64,000 nucleotides of DNA. Origin: Vibrio barjaei (GTDB lineage Bacteria > Pseudomonadota > Gammaproteobacteria > Enterobacterales > Vibrionaceae). The stretch covers positions 248,001-312,000 of the forward strand of contig NZ_LQXO02000005.1 in NCBI RefSeq assembly GCF_001639065.2, in the 5' to 3' direction. The notes beneath the pieces were generated by a model. The model saw only the letters and a list, made by a program, of their open reading frames with translations, was not told where the DNA came from and did not search any database. Made by a program: the position numbers and the translations under genes. Each line of letters opens with the position of its first letter. Positions within the stretch are counted from its first letter, which is position 1. Below, one piece after another: positions 28,979 through 37,729 of the stretch.

Positions 28979-29019
28979 TGGTTCGTTTTTATTAGCGAAT
29001 GTTTAGCAATAACGAACCA
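28979..29019. promoter_or_regulatory. Inverted repeat between divergent PTS and RspA-like genes
   Basis: Perfect 9-bp arms TGGTTCGTT (28979-28987) and AACGAACCA (29011-29019), with an imperfect inner dyad (TTATTAGC...GCAATAA). It lies between the divergent starts and is a candidate operator for the nearby GntR-family regulator or another factor. Confidence 0.5.
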
Positions 29020-29106
29020 GTTACTTTTTGCCAAAAAATAGCGCTTGAAATAAGGTTTTTTTCGCTGTTATATAGAATAAAACCACTGACATAGAGCCAT
29101 TACGCC

Positions 29107-30306
29107 GTGAAAGAAAATATCATATCCAACATTGAATGTATAATTACTAAGCCAGACCGACACAATCTAATTACTGTGATTGTAGAAACCGAAAGCGGCG
29201 TAACAGGCTATGGATGTGCGACATTCCAACAGCGTCCGCTCGCTGTTAAAACTATGGTTGATGAATATATTAAGCCTTTGTTATTAGGTAAGAATGCGAA
29301 TAATATTGAAGACCTTTGGCAAATGATGATGGTCAATGCCTATTGGCGCAATGGTCCGGTTATTAATAATGCTATTTCTGGTGTTGATATGGCTCTTTGG
29401 GATATTAAAGCCAAATTAGCTAATATGCCGTTACATCAATTATTTGGTGGTAAATCTAGAGATGCCATTCAAGTGTATACGCATGCAACGAGTGACACAA
29501 TGGAAGGGCTTTATGAACAAGTTGAGCAGTTTCTAGAGCAGGGGTATAAACACATTCGTTGCCAGTTAGGCTTTTATGGCGGTGTACCAGACAATATGCA
29601 CACCACAGAAAACCCAACAGAAGGCTCTTACTACGATCAAGACCAGTATATGGATAACACACTAGAGATGTTCCGTTTACTGCGTGAGAAGTATGGTCGT
29701 AAATTCCACATTCTTCATGATGTGCATGAACGACTTTTCCCTAATCAAGCGCTGCAATTTGCCAAGCAAGTTGAACAATATCAACCATATTTCATTGAAG
29801 ATATTCTGCCGCCGAATCAAACCGAATGGTTGGATAATCTACGCAGCCAAACCTCGGTATCGTTGGCGTTAGGGGAGCTTTTCAATAACCCAGAAGAGTG
29901 GAAGTCAGTCGTTATTAATCGTCGTATTGATTTCATTCGTTGCCATGTTTCTCAGATTGGTGGTATCACTCCAGCGTTGAAATTAGGCCATCTATGCGAA
30001 AGCTTCGGTGTTCGAATTGCATGGCATTGTCCGCCAGATATGACACCAATTGGAGCAGCGGTGAATACTCACCTGAATGTACACCTTCATAACGCGGCAA
30101 TTCAAGAGCATGTGCATTACAAAGAGAACACAAGAAAAGTGTTCCCTAATGCTGCCGAACCTCGAAATGGTTTTCTTTATGCTTCAGAAGAGATAGGCAT
30201 TGGAGTAGAAATCAACCACGCGGCTGCACTTGATTTCCCGGTAGAATATCGTCCTCATGAGTGGACTCAAAGCCGACTTCCAGATGGCAGTATTCATACG
30301 CCTTAA
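29107..30306 (+). CDS. rspA: Enolase-superfamily sugar-acid dehydratase (RspA/mannonate dehydratase-like)
   Basis: A 399-residue protein starting at GTG 29107. It follows the RspA/D-mannonate dehydratase subgroup of the mandelate racemase family: [26 protein letters not shown] loop, [12 protein letters not shown] (metal-ligand and catalytic His region), [16 protein letters not shown] and [10 protein letters not shown]. These enzymes dehydrate sugar acids or have very low activity and unclear roles. Divergent transcription from a PTS transporter and an adjacent GntR regulator suggest use of a sugar-derived acid. The substrate is unproven. Confidence 0.85.
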   Translation: MKENIISNIECIITKPDRHNLITVIVETESGVTGYGCATFQQRPLAVKTMVDEYIKPLLLGKNANNIEDLWQMMMVNAYWRNGPVINNAISGVDMALWDIKAKLANMPLHQLFGGKSRDAIQVYTHATSDTMEGLYEQVEQFLEQGYKHIRCQLGFYGGVPDNMHTTENPTEGSYYDQDQYMDNTLEMFRLLREKYGRKFHILHDVHERLFPNQALQFAKQVEQYQPYFIEDILPPNQTEWLDNLRSQTSVSLALGELFNNPEEWKSVVINRRIDFIRCHVSQIGGITPALKLGHLCESFGVRIAWHCPPDMTPIGAAVNTHLNVHLHNAAIQEHVHYKENTRKVFPNAAEPRNGFLYASEEIGIGVEINHAAALDFPVEYRPHEWTQSRLPDGSIHTP

Positions 30307-30325
30307 GGCGTAAATACTATTTAGA

Positions 30326-30356
30326 AAAATCGACCGCTATAATTAGCGGTCGTTTT
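30326..30356. terminator. Bidirectional terminator between rspA-like and GntR genes
   Basis: Perfect 9-bp stem CGACCGCTA/TAGCGGTCG (30331-30339 and 30344-30352), TAAT loop, T4 on the plus side and ATTTTTC on the minus side. The stop codon of the GntR gene (30343-30345) falls in the loop and stem. Confidence 0.88.
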
Positions 30357-31056
30357 GATCTCGATATTGCAAACTCTCATTATTGAATTTTGTGTGATAA
30401 GTGCATTGATAATTTATATCAATAACATCGCTAACAATAAAAGCCTCACCTGATGTTAAAAAACCGCGATTGGTAATATTCATAGCAGCGGTGGTACGTT
30501 TACATTGTAAAATGTTGGCATCTTCCGTTGATAAGTTAATTGCTTTATAGTTGGTTAGGTAGCTGTCAATCTTCAAACCTAATGAAAGCGCATATTTTTG
30601 CAGTGAACTCTCAATAATACTGTCGTTCATTTTTGGGAAAAGATGCACTGGAACGATCGTTTCTTCTATCTGTGTGATTTTATTTTGGATTAGACGTAAC
30701 CTTTTGATATGCCATAAATAGTCATCCTCTCCAATAGTAAAGACTTGCATCTCATGAATAGTCGGTACCCGTTTATTCAATTGCACTTTCTTATAGGAAA
30801 TTTGTTCGAAGCTGTTTTCCGTAATTGAATTGTAGATTAAGGGAGAGCCGATAATAGAGGTGTTGACATAATAACCAGAACCCGTCTTTGGTTTAACAAT
30901 GCCAATGGCTTCCAATTTTGACAGGGCTTTTCTGACAGAAAAACGCGATAATTGGTACTTATCTACAAGCTCTCTTTCCGATGGTAGCTTATAAGTGATA
31001 ACGTTATTGCAGATCTTACTTATTAAATCTTGTACCAGCTCTTCGTGTTTTTTCAT
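30343..31056 (-). CDS. GntR-family regulator with UTRA domain (HutC type)
   Basis: A 237-residue protein. The N-terminal winged helix (LPSERELVDKYQLSRFSVRK, ALSKLEAIGIVKPKTGSGYY) belongs to GntR; residues about 85-230 are a UTRA ligand-binding domain (ISYKKVQ..., LRLIQNKITQIEETIVP, ANILQCKRTTAAMNI). UTRA proteins usually repress sugar or amino-acid catabolic genes and release DNA on binding a metabolite. It lies convergent to the rspA-like gene and probably controls the PTS/rspA intergenic region. Confidence 0.9.
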   Translation of the reverse strand: MKKHEELVQDLISKICNNVITYKLPSERELVDKYQLSRFSVRKALSKLEAIGIVKPKTGSGYYVNTSIIGSPLIYNSITENSFEQISYKKVQLNKRVPTIHEMQVFTIGEDDYLWHIKRLRLIQNKITQIEETIVPVHLFPKMNDSIIESSLQKYALSLGLKIDSYLTNYKAINLSTEDANILQCKRTTAAMNITNRGFLTSGEAFIVSDVIDINYQCTYHTKFNNESLQYRDQNDR

Positions 31057-31166
31057 CTTTATCTAATTTGATAGACCAAAATAATAAAGTTAATAATAGC
31101 GGTTATGTTGTCTCACTAGCAACACCTTTACGGCTAATAGATAAGCGAACACTCACAAGTCGCAAA

Positions 31167-31197
31167 ACTGGCATTCCTTTCATAAGAGAATGCCAGT
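31167..31197 (-). terminator. Hairpin downstream of the MFS gene
   Basis: Perfect 10-bp arms ACTGGCATTC/GAATGCCAGT (31167-31176 and 31188-31197), 11-nt loop, TTTT on the minus strand. It is probably the MFS gene terminator. Confidence 0.65.
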
Positions 31198-31246
31198 TCA
31201 GTGCCGAGGTTGTAGGCTTGGTGGCCTATAGAAAAAGTAGTGTAGG

Positions 31247-32581
31247 TTATTCAAAAATCGCTTTTTTTCTATCTTTAAAATGAAACCACACACTTATCAG
31301 GATAAATAAAAACGCGAAGTAGTAGACGAACGAGGAGAGTGAAGCGATAAAGTCAACACCTTGCTCAATTTGCTCTTGGCTGTAGCCTTGAGAGACCAGT
31401 TTATAGTAGTACGCGTACAACACCCCAATAGAGCCATACCCCAAGTTAAACATCAGTCCTTTGAAGCTCAGAACGGTTGCGCGGTTGTGTGATTCGGTTT
31501 TTCTATTGAGATGGTAACTAATAAAGATGTTCATCGTCATGATGATAAAGATCAGTACCAGCGCCGGAATTACGCCATAAATTGACCAACCTAAGCTAAT
31601 AAAGTAGTAGGTCGCAATAGTCGCTATTCCCATGATCGCGATGAACTTTTTAGGTGCCAAACTTTCGGCAAAGCGACGACTTTGTCCTGCAAAGAGTATC
31701 TTAAAAATACTCACGCCAGCGCCAATAAATCCAATGTAAATAATAGGAATATCGATGGCGCGATAATACTGACTATTCATGGTGAGAAACATGCGTGAGG
31801 TGTGCTCGAAAAGACTGTAGTAGAGCAAAATGAACAACACATAAGGTGTCGACATAACCCACTTGCCAGTATTGAGCGTCAATTTTAAGCTTGCTAACGT
31901 TGTTGCTAGTTTATCGCCACTTTTAGGCATAGGCTTTTTGTCTTCTTGCATATTGAATGCTGCGTAAATAGCGACCATGGCTACGATCAAAGTGGCGTAG
32001 ACCGGAATACGCATAATGTCTTGTGTGCTCTCGGGCGCTGTCCATCCAAACAACTGGTAAACAGAGCCCATGACATCGACATCATACATAGCAGCCCCTA
32101 TCAGCGTAACGAAGATACCCACCGCAGACGCCACTCGTATTTGAATCTGCAACACATGAGGCCAAGCATCTTCCTTACCTTGATCCTTCAAGGTGTCGTA
32201 TGCCAAAGCTTCGTCGGCACCACTAGCTAGGGCCATGGCCAAGCCACTTAATATCCGGTTAACCAGAAAGACCGCGAATACCAAACTCGGATTACCCGTT
32301 GGAACAAAGGCTATCATTGCGATTTCAACGAACATGATAATCGAAGATAGCACCACAAGCTTCTTGCGACCTAAAGTGTCGGCAAAGGCTCCTGACGGCA
32401 CTTCCGCAAGAACGATGGTAGCAGCCCAAATCACATTGAGCATTGCAAACTGCGATAGTGTTAAGCCATAGTCCAGATAGAGTAGGGTGAAAACTGGATA
32501 ATAAAAACGCGCAAAATAGCTGCTTCGAAACATTAAGAAGTAGCGCACATTGCGAACGTGGAGGATTTCCTTAAGCGTCAT
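31247..32581 (-). CDS. Major facilitator superfamily transporter
   Basis: A 444-residue inner-membrane protein with about twelve hydrophobic helices. The MFS A-motif is visible between helices 2 and 3 (GAFADTLGRKKLVVLSS), preceded by AEVPSG. It ends in a basic tail (HFKDRKKAIFE). The substrate is unknown. It stands alone on the minus strand between the GntR regulator and a 270-nt intergenic region. Confidence 0.9.
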   Translation of the reverse strand: MTLKEILHVRNVRYFLMFRSSYFARFYYPVFTLLYLDYGLTLSQFAMLNVIWAATIVLAEVPSGAFADTLGRKKLVVLSSIIMFVEIAMIAFVPTGNPSLVFAVFLVNRILSGLAMALASGADEALAYDTLKDQGKEDAWPHVLQIQIRVASAVGIFVTLIGAAMYDVDVMGSVYQLFGWTAPESTQDIMRIPVYATLIVAMVAIYAAFNMQEDKKPMPKSGDKLATTLASLKLTLNTGKWVMSTPYVLFILLYYSLFEHTSRMFLTMNSQYYRAIDIPIIYIGFIGAGVSIFKILFAGQSRRFAESLAPKKFIAIMGIATIATYYFISLGWSIYGVIPALVLIFIIMTMNIFISYHLNRKTESHNRATVLSFKGLMFNLGYGSIGVLYAYYYKLVSQGYSQEQIEQGVDFIASLSSFVYYFAFLFILISVWFHFKDRKKAIFE

Positions 32582-32851
32582 GACTTTTTCATTTATTAGA
32601 TTTATATAAGGTTATGTATAACCCTTTTTTGGCGAGATGGTAAGGTTTCAGTCGAAAAATCATAGGTTTGTTGTAAAGCGACTTAGCGTTGAAGATTTAG
32701 ATTGGCTCAAACATGGTGGTTTTGGTACCAATAGGACTCTTCTCAGTGTCCTCGTTAATAACAATTAAATAAAAACGATTAGTCACTCGATTTTCTAGCT
32801 AAGCAGCATCTATGCTGTATACATGAGCCGAATACAATCAATGAGTTAATC

Positions 32852-33850
32852 ATGGATCCATTATCCCAAGGAGTGCTAGGTGCCTCTTTGTCACAATCAT
32901 TAACTAGAAAACAACATATAGTCGTTGCTGGTATATTGGGTCTGCTTGCGGGAATGTCCCCTGACTTAGATGTGCTTATACGCTCGCATGATGACCCTTT
33001 GTTGTTCTTAGAGTTTCATCGCCAATTCACACATTCGCTGTTCTTCATTCCTATCGGTAGTTTAATTTGTGCTTGGGTGCTACACCCTTTGATTGCTAAA
33101 AGACGCGGGCTTTCCTTTAAACAAAGTTGGCTCTATTGCGCGTTAGGATATAGCACTCATGCACTATTGGACTCTTGTACTAGTTATGGTACTCAATTGT
33201 TGTGGCCGTTTACCAATGAGCGTTTTGCATGGAGTACGGTCTCGGTCATTGATCCTGTTTATACGCTGCCTATTTTGATATTAGTCGCTTTAGCAACGTT
33301 CAAGCGTAATACATGGTTAGCACGACTGGCTTTTTTGTGGGCTGTTGTGTACCCAACGATAGGCATGATTCAAAGAGACCGAGCGGAAGCAGCAGGTTGG
33401 CAGTTGGCTAGCGAAAGACAGCATACCCCGATTAAACTCGAGGCCAAGCCAAGCTTTGCCAACATACTACTCTGGAAAGTTGTCTACGAAACCAACGATC
33501 GATATTACGTCGATGCAGTCAGAGTAGGAAGTACAGTGAAAATATATCCTGGAGAATCCGTACCTAAACTTGATGTGAATAGAGATTTTCCTTGGCTCGA
33601 TCCTAACTCACAACAAGCTATCGATGTCGAACGCTTTCGATGGTTTTCTAACGGATATGTTGCACAAGACCCTGATGACAAGACACGAGTCATCGACGTT
33701 CGATATTCCATCATTCCAAATCAAGTTAAATCGCTTTGGTGCATCAAGCTTTCTCCTTCCGCGGACATAAAATCTCACGTTGAATATCATACTCATAGAG
33801 ACAGCAGTTCCGAGTCTAGAGAGGAGTTTTTTGGGATGTTGTTCGACTGA
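32852..33850 (+). CDS. YdjM-like membrane-bound metal-dependent hydrolase
   Basis: A 332-residue protein starting MDPLSQGVLGASLSQS as in the YdjM/DUF457 family. The putative metal-binding motifs are GMSPDLDVLI, HRQFTHSLFF and ALLDSCTSYGTQLLWPF. About four or five membrane helices fill residues 20-180, with a soluble tail after. E. coli ydjM is LexA-regulated, but no good LexA box is seen here. Function is unknown; the hydrolase label comes from the family name. Confidence 0.87.
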   Translation: MDPLSQGVLGASLSQSLTRKQHIVVAGILGLLAGMSPDLDVLIRSHDDPLLFLEFHRQFTHSLFFIPIGSLICAWVLHPLIAKRRGLSFKQSWLYCALGYSTHALLDSCTSYGTQLLWPFTNERFAWSTVSVIDPVYTLPILILVALATFKRNTWLARLAFLWAVVYPTIGMIQRDRAEAAGWQLASERQHTPIKLEAKPSFANILLWKVVYETNDRYYVDAVRVGSTVKIYPGESVPKLDVNRDFPWLDPNSQQAIDVERFRWFSNGYVAQDPDDKTRVIDVRYSIIPNQVKSLWCIKLSPSADIKSHVEYHTHRDSSSESREEFFGMLFD

Positions 33851-33932
33851 ATTGATTTGTCATCATTTCAGCATAGGCAGCAACCTATCTATAATGCTCA
33901 TAGCTGCAAGTATTAGGATAGAAGAATTGAAA

Positions 33933-33964
33933 CGCCCTAATGACACTCAACGCGCACTAGGGCG
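33933..33964 (-). terminator. Hairpin downstream of the NCS2 permease gene
   Basis: Perfect 7-bp arms CGCCCTA/TAGGGCG (33933-33939 and 33958-33964) with an 18-nt loop and a short TTT on the minus strand. Weak terminator candidate. Confidence 0.45.
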
Positions 33965-34037
33965 AAAAAATAACTACATTTGTCGAGATAGCTCCTTTAG
34001 CATGGAAAAGATGAGTGCTGTGTTTTATTGTTTTGCT

Positions 34038-35441
34038 CTAATCTAATTCCACCCCTACCGTTTTCGCTTTCTCAGACTCAAGCTCTGCCATATTTTTCGT
34101 TTGTTTGAATGACTCATCAAACAGCACTTTCTTCTCTTCGGCACTTTCGATTTCATCAGTCACGTCTACTTTCAAGATCAAATTGAGACCAAGAGCAACT
34201 AATGATCCTGTGGTGATTCCTGAGCCTAGTATGACTCTTAAAGAATCAGGGAAGTAGGTCAACGTTTCTGGGCGAATAGTTACTGTCATTCCGGCGGCGA
34301 CACCTAGGGCAACAATCAACATATCGCGTTTGGTAAAGTTCAGACGAGACAGAATGTTGATACCGGATGAGATGATCATTGAGAACATAACGATGCCAGC
34401 GCCACCTAACACGCTGCTAGGAATGGTTACCACCAAACCGCCAATCTTAGGAATCAATCCGGCACACACCATAATTACGCCCGTAAAGGCAACCACATGG
34501 CGGCTTGCTACTCCGGTAATCGAGACAATACCAACATTTTGGCTAAATGAAGAAAACGGTGTGGTACCAACGATTGATGCCAAAGCGCTTCCCACTCCAT
34601 CACAAAGGATACCGCTCGAAAGCTTTTTACCAGTCAGTTTGGTTTTAGTTGCATCACTTAATGCCAAGAAATCCCCGGTAGACTCCATAATAGTCACTAA
34701 GTAGGCAATAGACATCCCAATGATACCAGCCACGGTAAACTCAATACCAAAAGGCAGCAGGTCAGGAGCAGCAAAGACAGTTGCCTCTTTAACTGGAGTA
34801 AAATCGACCTGACCAAAAGCCAAAGCAATCATATAACCAACGGCTATCCCAATAACGATAGAAGCCGCACTGAAGATACCCTTACCAAAGCTTGAGATTG
34901 CAATGATCAACAGCAACACGAAGGTGCCAAGAGCTAGATTCTCAATTTTCCCATAATCTTCTTGACCAACAAACCCTCCTGCAATCCAGTCAATACCGAC
35001 AGGAAGTATCGTAAGACCAATTAATACAACCACTGTTCCTGAAACGACAGGGGGGAAGAGTTTGCGTATTTGCGGCATAAATTTAGAGCCGACAATCATA
35101 ACTAACGAGCCAACTAACGCGGCACCGAAAATAGCCGAGACTCCAGACTCAAGCCCAATAGATATGGAGATAGCAACAAACGTAAAGCTTGTGCCCATAA
35201 CAACCGGAAGTCTAATGCCTATTACCCCAACGCCTTTACATTGGATGATAGTAACGACTCCCGATACCAGTAACGCTGCATTAACTAAGACAATCATTTC
35301 ATTAGTCGGAAGGCCAATGGCACTTCCTACAACCAGAGGCACCGCAATGATTGCCCCCATAGCCGCCAGCATATGTTGAAATGCTAATAGTAACGATGTT
35401 CCAAATGGCGGTTTATCCTCAACTTCATATGTTAACTTCAT
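34038..35441 (-). CDS. NCS2-family nucleobase permease (xanthine/urate/uracil type)
   Basis: A 467-residue inner-membrane transporter with about twelve to fourteen helices. Family marks are LAFQHMLAAMGAIIAVPLVV, LPVVMGTSFTFVAI, FPPVVSGTVVVLIGLTILPV, MESTGDFLALSD and GSALASIVGTTPFSSFSQNV. NCS2 carriers take up purines or uracil with protons. The substrate is probably a purine such as xanthine or urate, but close members differ by few residues. The gene stands alone. I saw no purine riboswitch in its leader. Confidence 0.9.
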   Translation of the reverse strand: MKLTYEVEDKPPFGTSLLLAFQHMLAAMGAIIAVPLVVGSAIGLPTNEMIVLVNAALLVSGVVTIIQCKGVGVIGIRLPVVMGTSFTFVAISISIGLESGVSAIFGAALVGSLVMIVGSKFMPQIRKLFPPVVSGTVVVLIGLTILPVGIDWIAGGFVGQEDYGKIENLALGTFVLLLIIAISSFGKGIFSAASIVIGIAVGYMIALAFGQVDFTPVKEATVFAAPDLLPFGIEFTVAGIIGMSIAYLVTIMESTGDFLALSDATKTKLTGKKLSSGILCDGVGSALASIVGTTPFSSFSQNVGIVSITGVASRHVVAFTGVIMVCAGLIPKIGGLVVTIPSSVLGGAGIVMFSMIISSGINILSRLNFTKRDMLIVALGVAAGMTVTIRPETLTYFPDSLRVILGSGITTGSLVALGLNLILKVDVTDEIESAEEKKVLFDESFKQTKNMAELESEKAKTVGVELD

Positions 35442-35811
35442 ACTACGTCCTTCTATTCACCACTTAATAAATTCGTCAGCAATAGAGCAAGTTATGTTCC
35501 AAGAGCTTTGATAACCAATTATTACGTTGAGCTTTTTAGAGGCTTGTTGGAGTTTTGCGATGGTAATAATTAATTTTGATTGATGGATTTGTGAGCAGGC
35601 GGATCTCAGGGCCTAGTGATAATTAACCGTTAACGTCGAAGGAGTAAGAAGGTGTCAAGTTGATAGCTAGTGGCGATAACGAGGTTATCATTTTGATAGC
35701 TATGCTTTGGGGATGTGGTTAAAACGACGGGTTTATTTCATTTTTACTAACGTCAACGTCGTAAATAGACTAAGATACACGGCCTTTATCTAGCCCTGAG
35801 CCCAGACAGTA
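35442..35811. other. 370-bp divergent intergenic region
   Basis: Lies between the NCS2 permease and DEAD-box helicase starts. It holds two 10-bp direct repeats TTGATAGCTA (35660-35669 and 35693-35702) that flank a small dyad GATAAC-GAG-GTTATC (35675-35689). Nothing else stands out. Confidence 0.5.
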
Positions 35812-37056
35812 ATGACTGACAAAACATCTCCGACAACATTCGCCGATCTTGGTCTGATTCCAACCTTAGTTGAGCGACTAGAGGAGTTGGAATACAGCCA
35901 ACCGACTCCAATCCAATCTCACACCATACCTTACCTACTTGAAGGGCGTGACCTTGTTGGTGGTGCGAATACGGGGTCTGGTAAAACAGCGGCGTTTTCG
36001 CTGCCGATTCTGCAAAAAATCTATCAGCAGGACAAACCTAACAGTCGTCGTGGCAACACTGTTTCTCACCTAATTCTAGTTCCAACTCGCGAACTAGCAT
36101 CGCAGGTGGCGTATAACGTCAAATCGTACTCATATCATCTGCGAAATGAGATCAAAACGGTTGCGGTATTCGGTGGTGTTTCGGTGAACCCTCAGATGTT
36201 GGCGCTTCGTGGTGGCAGCGATATTGTTGTGGCTACGCCGGGACGACTACTTGATCTGGTATCGAGCAATGCTATCAAGCTAGACCAAGTACAAACTCTG
36301 GTGTTAGATGAAGCGGACCGCATGTTGAGCTTGGGTTTTACAGAAGAGCTCAACAATATCCTCGCTTTGTTACCAGAGAAAAAACAGACGTTATTATTTT
36401 CGGCAACTTTCCCTGAGAAAGTGACAACTCTGGCGCAGCATTTACTGAATGAACCTGTTGAAGTACAACTGCAAAGCGCTGAAGCCAGCACACTTGTACA
36501 GCGTGTTTTTAGCGTTAATAAAGGTCAAAAGACGGCAGTACTCGCGCACTTAATCAAACAGCATCAATGGCGACAAGCGTTAATCTTTGTTAATGCCAAA
36601 AATAGCTGTAACCATTTAGCACAAAAGCTATCAAAACGCGGGATCACTGCAGAGGTTTTCCATGGTGATAAAGGGCAGGGTGCCCGTACACGTGTGCTAG
36701 AAGGGTTTAAATCTGGCGACATTCAAGTTCTGATCGCAACCGACATCGCAGCTCGTGGCCTTGACATTGAAAAGCTACCGGTGGTGATCAACTTTGACCT
36801 GCCACGCAGTCCCGCCGATTATATGCACCGTATCGGGCGCAGTGGCCGCGCAGGAGAGGTTGGTCTTGGTTTATCTCTTATCGATTACGACGACTACCAT
36901 CATTTTAAAGTGATAGAAAAGAAAAATAAGTTCTGTCTTGAACGCGAACAAGTTGCGGGATTTGAAGTGGATGATGACCAGAGTGAAGCTTATTTCGCAC
37001 CCATGAAACCACGAGCAAAACCGGCTGGTATGGGTAAGAAAAAACGCAATCAGTAA
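35812..37056 (+). CDS. DEAD-box RNA helicase, RhlE-like
   Basis: A 414-residue protein with the full motif set: Q motif (FADLGL...YSQPTPIQ), Walker A ANTGSGKTAAF, PTRELASQV, Walker B VLDEADRML, SATFPEKV, IATDIAARGLDIE, and HRIGRSGRAGE. A short basic tail (MKPRAKPAGMGKKKRNQ) would bind RNA. These proteins unwind short RNA duplexes in ribosome assembly or cold response. It is closest in layout to the RhlE subgroup. It is monocistronic with a terminator after it. Confidence 0.93.
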   Translation: MTDKTSPTTFADLGLIPTLVERLEELEYSQPTPIQSHTIPYLLEGRDLVGGANTGSGKTAAFSLPILQKIYQQDKPNSRRGNTVSHLILVPTRELASQVAYNVKSYSYHLRNEIKTVAVFGGVSVNPQMLALRGGSDIVVATPGRLLDLVSSNAIKLDQVQTLVLDEADRMLSLGFTEELNNILALLPEKKQTLLFSATFPEKVTTLAQHLLNEPVEVQLQSAEASTLVQRVFSVNKGQKTAVLAHLIKQHQWRQALIFVNAKNSCNHLAQKLSKRGITAEVFHGDKGQGARTRVLEGFKSGDIQVLIATDIAARGLDIEKLPVVINFDLPRSPADYMHRIGRSGRAGEVGLGLSLIDYDDYHHFKVIEKKNKFCLEREQVAGFEVDDDQSEAYFAPMKPRAKPAGMGKKKRNQ

Positions 37057-37088
37057 AGTAAGTTGCTCAATGTTCTGATTAAGATTGA

Positions 37089-37140
37089 GTGGATATCATG
37101 GTGGTTTTTGTTCGACCACAATGATATCCACATTTCTTTG
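37089..37140 (+). terminator. Terminator after the RhlE-like gene
   Basis: Long hairpin with an 11-bp outer stem GTGGATATCAT/ATGATATCCAC (37089-37099 and 37121-37131) and an inner TGGT/ACCA, followed by TTTCTTTG. Confidence 0.8.
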
Positions 37141-37333
37141 AGTATCTTTATTTAGGCTCAATGACCTACAATTCATAACCTATGACTAGCTTTGTTGCTT
37201 AAAATCGATGGAACTAAAGCACGAAGTTACGATCTGATCGGCTACGCCCATTAATCGTTGTAGCCTCATGACTAACCTTCATTACAAAAGCACTAACTGG
37301 AAACAGTACAATAAAGCCCTACAATCTAATTTA

Positions 37334-37364
37334 ATCTGGAAATCAGTACGTTTGTATATCAGCA
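37334..37364 (+). repeat. Left copy of an inverted repeat flanking the AT-rich insert
   Basis: 37334-37364 matches the reverse complement of 40492-40522 at 29 of 31 positions (core GTACGTTTGTATATC). A second shared block, AACTGGAAAC at 37295-37304, matches the reverse complement of 40531-40540 in the same order. Confidence 0.8.
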
Positions 37365-37519
37365 GTATTTTCATTAGAAACCATTTTTCCGATCTAGGCA
37401 TTATAAGTGTAAGCTATTCCCATGTATCTATTAATTAATATTAATTCGCGTATATTGTATTTTTTTTCTGTTTAGCTGCGGTTATCTTTACGTCTTCTAA
37501 CGTCGCGAGAGAATTAGTA

Positions 37520-37729
37520 GTGAAAACCATAGTTTGCCAGTCATATGAGTCTTTTATGGACATGTGTAACAACAACCTAGTAAAAGGGAAAAATATCCAT
37601 TGTACGTTTAGTACATATGACCCTAATATTACCGATTTAGTTATGGAGTATGAATTCAAGAAAAAAGGTGGAATGGAAATAACACGGTCTAAAATGCTAA
37701 AGGAAAGGTTAAACCATGAATCTGAATAA
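37520..37729 (+). CDS. Small hypothetical protein upstream of the lipoprotein gene
   Basis: A 69-residue ORF starting at GTG 37520 with GAGAG at 37507-37511. It has two Cys near the start and a charged tail (KKKGGMEITRSKMLKERLNH). It overlaps the lipoprotein gene by 14 nt. It resembles no family I know and the GTG start is weakly supported, so it may be non-coding. Base use is AT-rich like the gene after it. Confidence 0.35.
   Translation: MKTIVCQSYESFMDMCNNNLVKGKNIHCTFSTYDPNITDLVMEYEFKKKGGMEITRSKMLKERLNHESE

Noticed and set aside
31068..31283. 71-codon ORF as a gene
   Set aside because: Overlaps the end of the MFS gene and reads through its terminator hairpin.
32800..32851. LexA box before the YdjM-like gene
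   Set aside because: CTGTATACATGAGCCG begins like a LexA site but lacks the CAG half and proper symmetry.
33780..34046. 88-codon ORF as a gene
   Set aside because: Overlaps the ends of two solid genes and has no ribosome site.
35442..35811. Purine riboswitch in the NCS2 permease leader
   Set aside because: The conserved purine-riboswitch junction sequences are not present.
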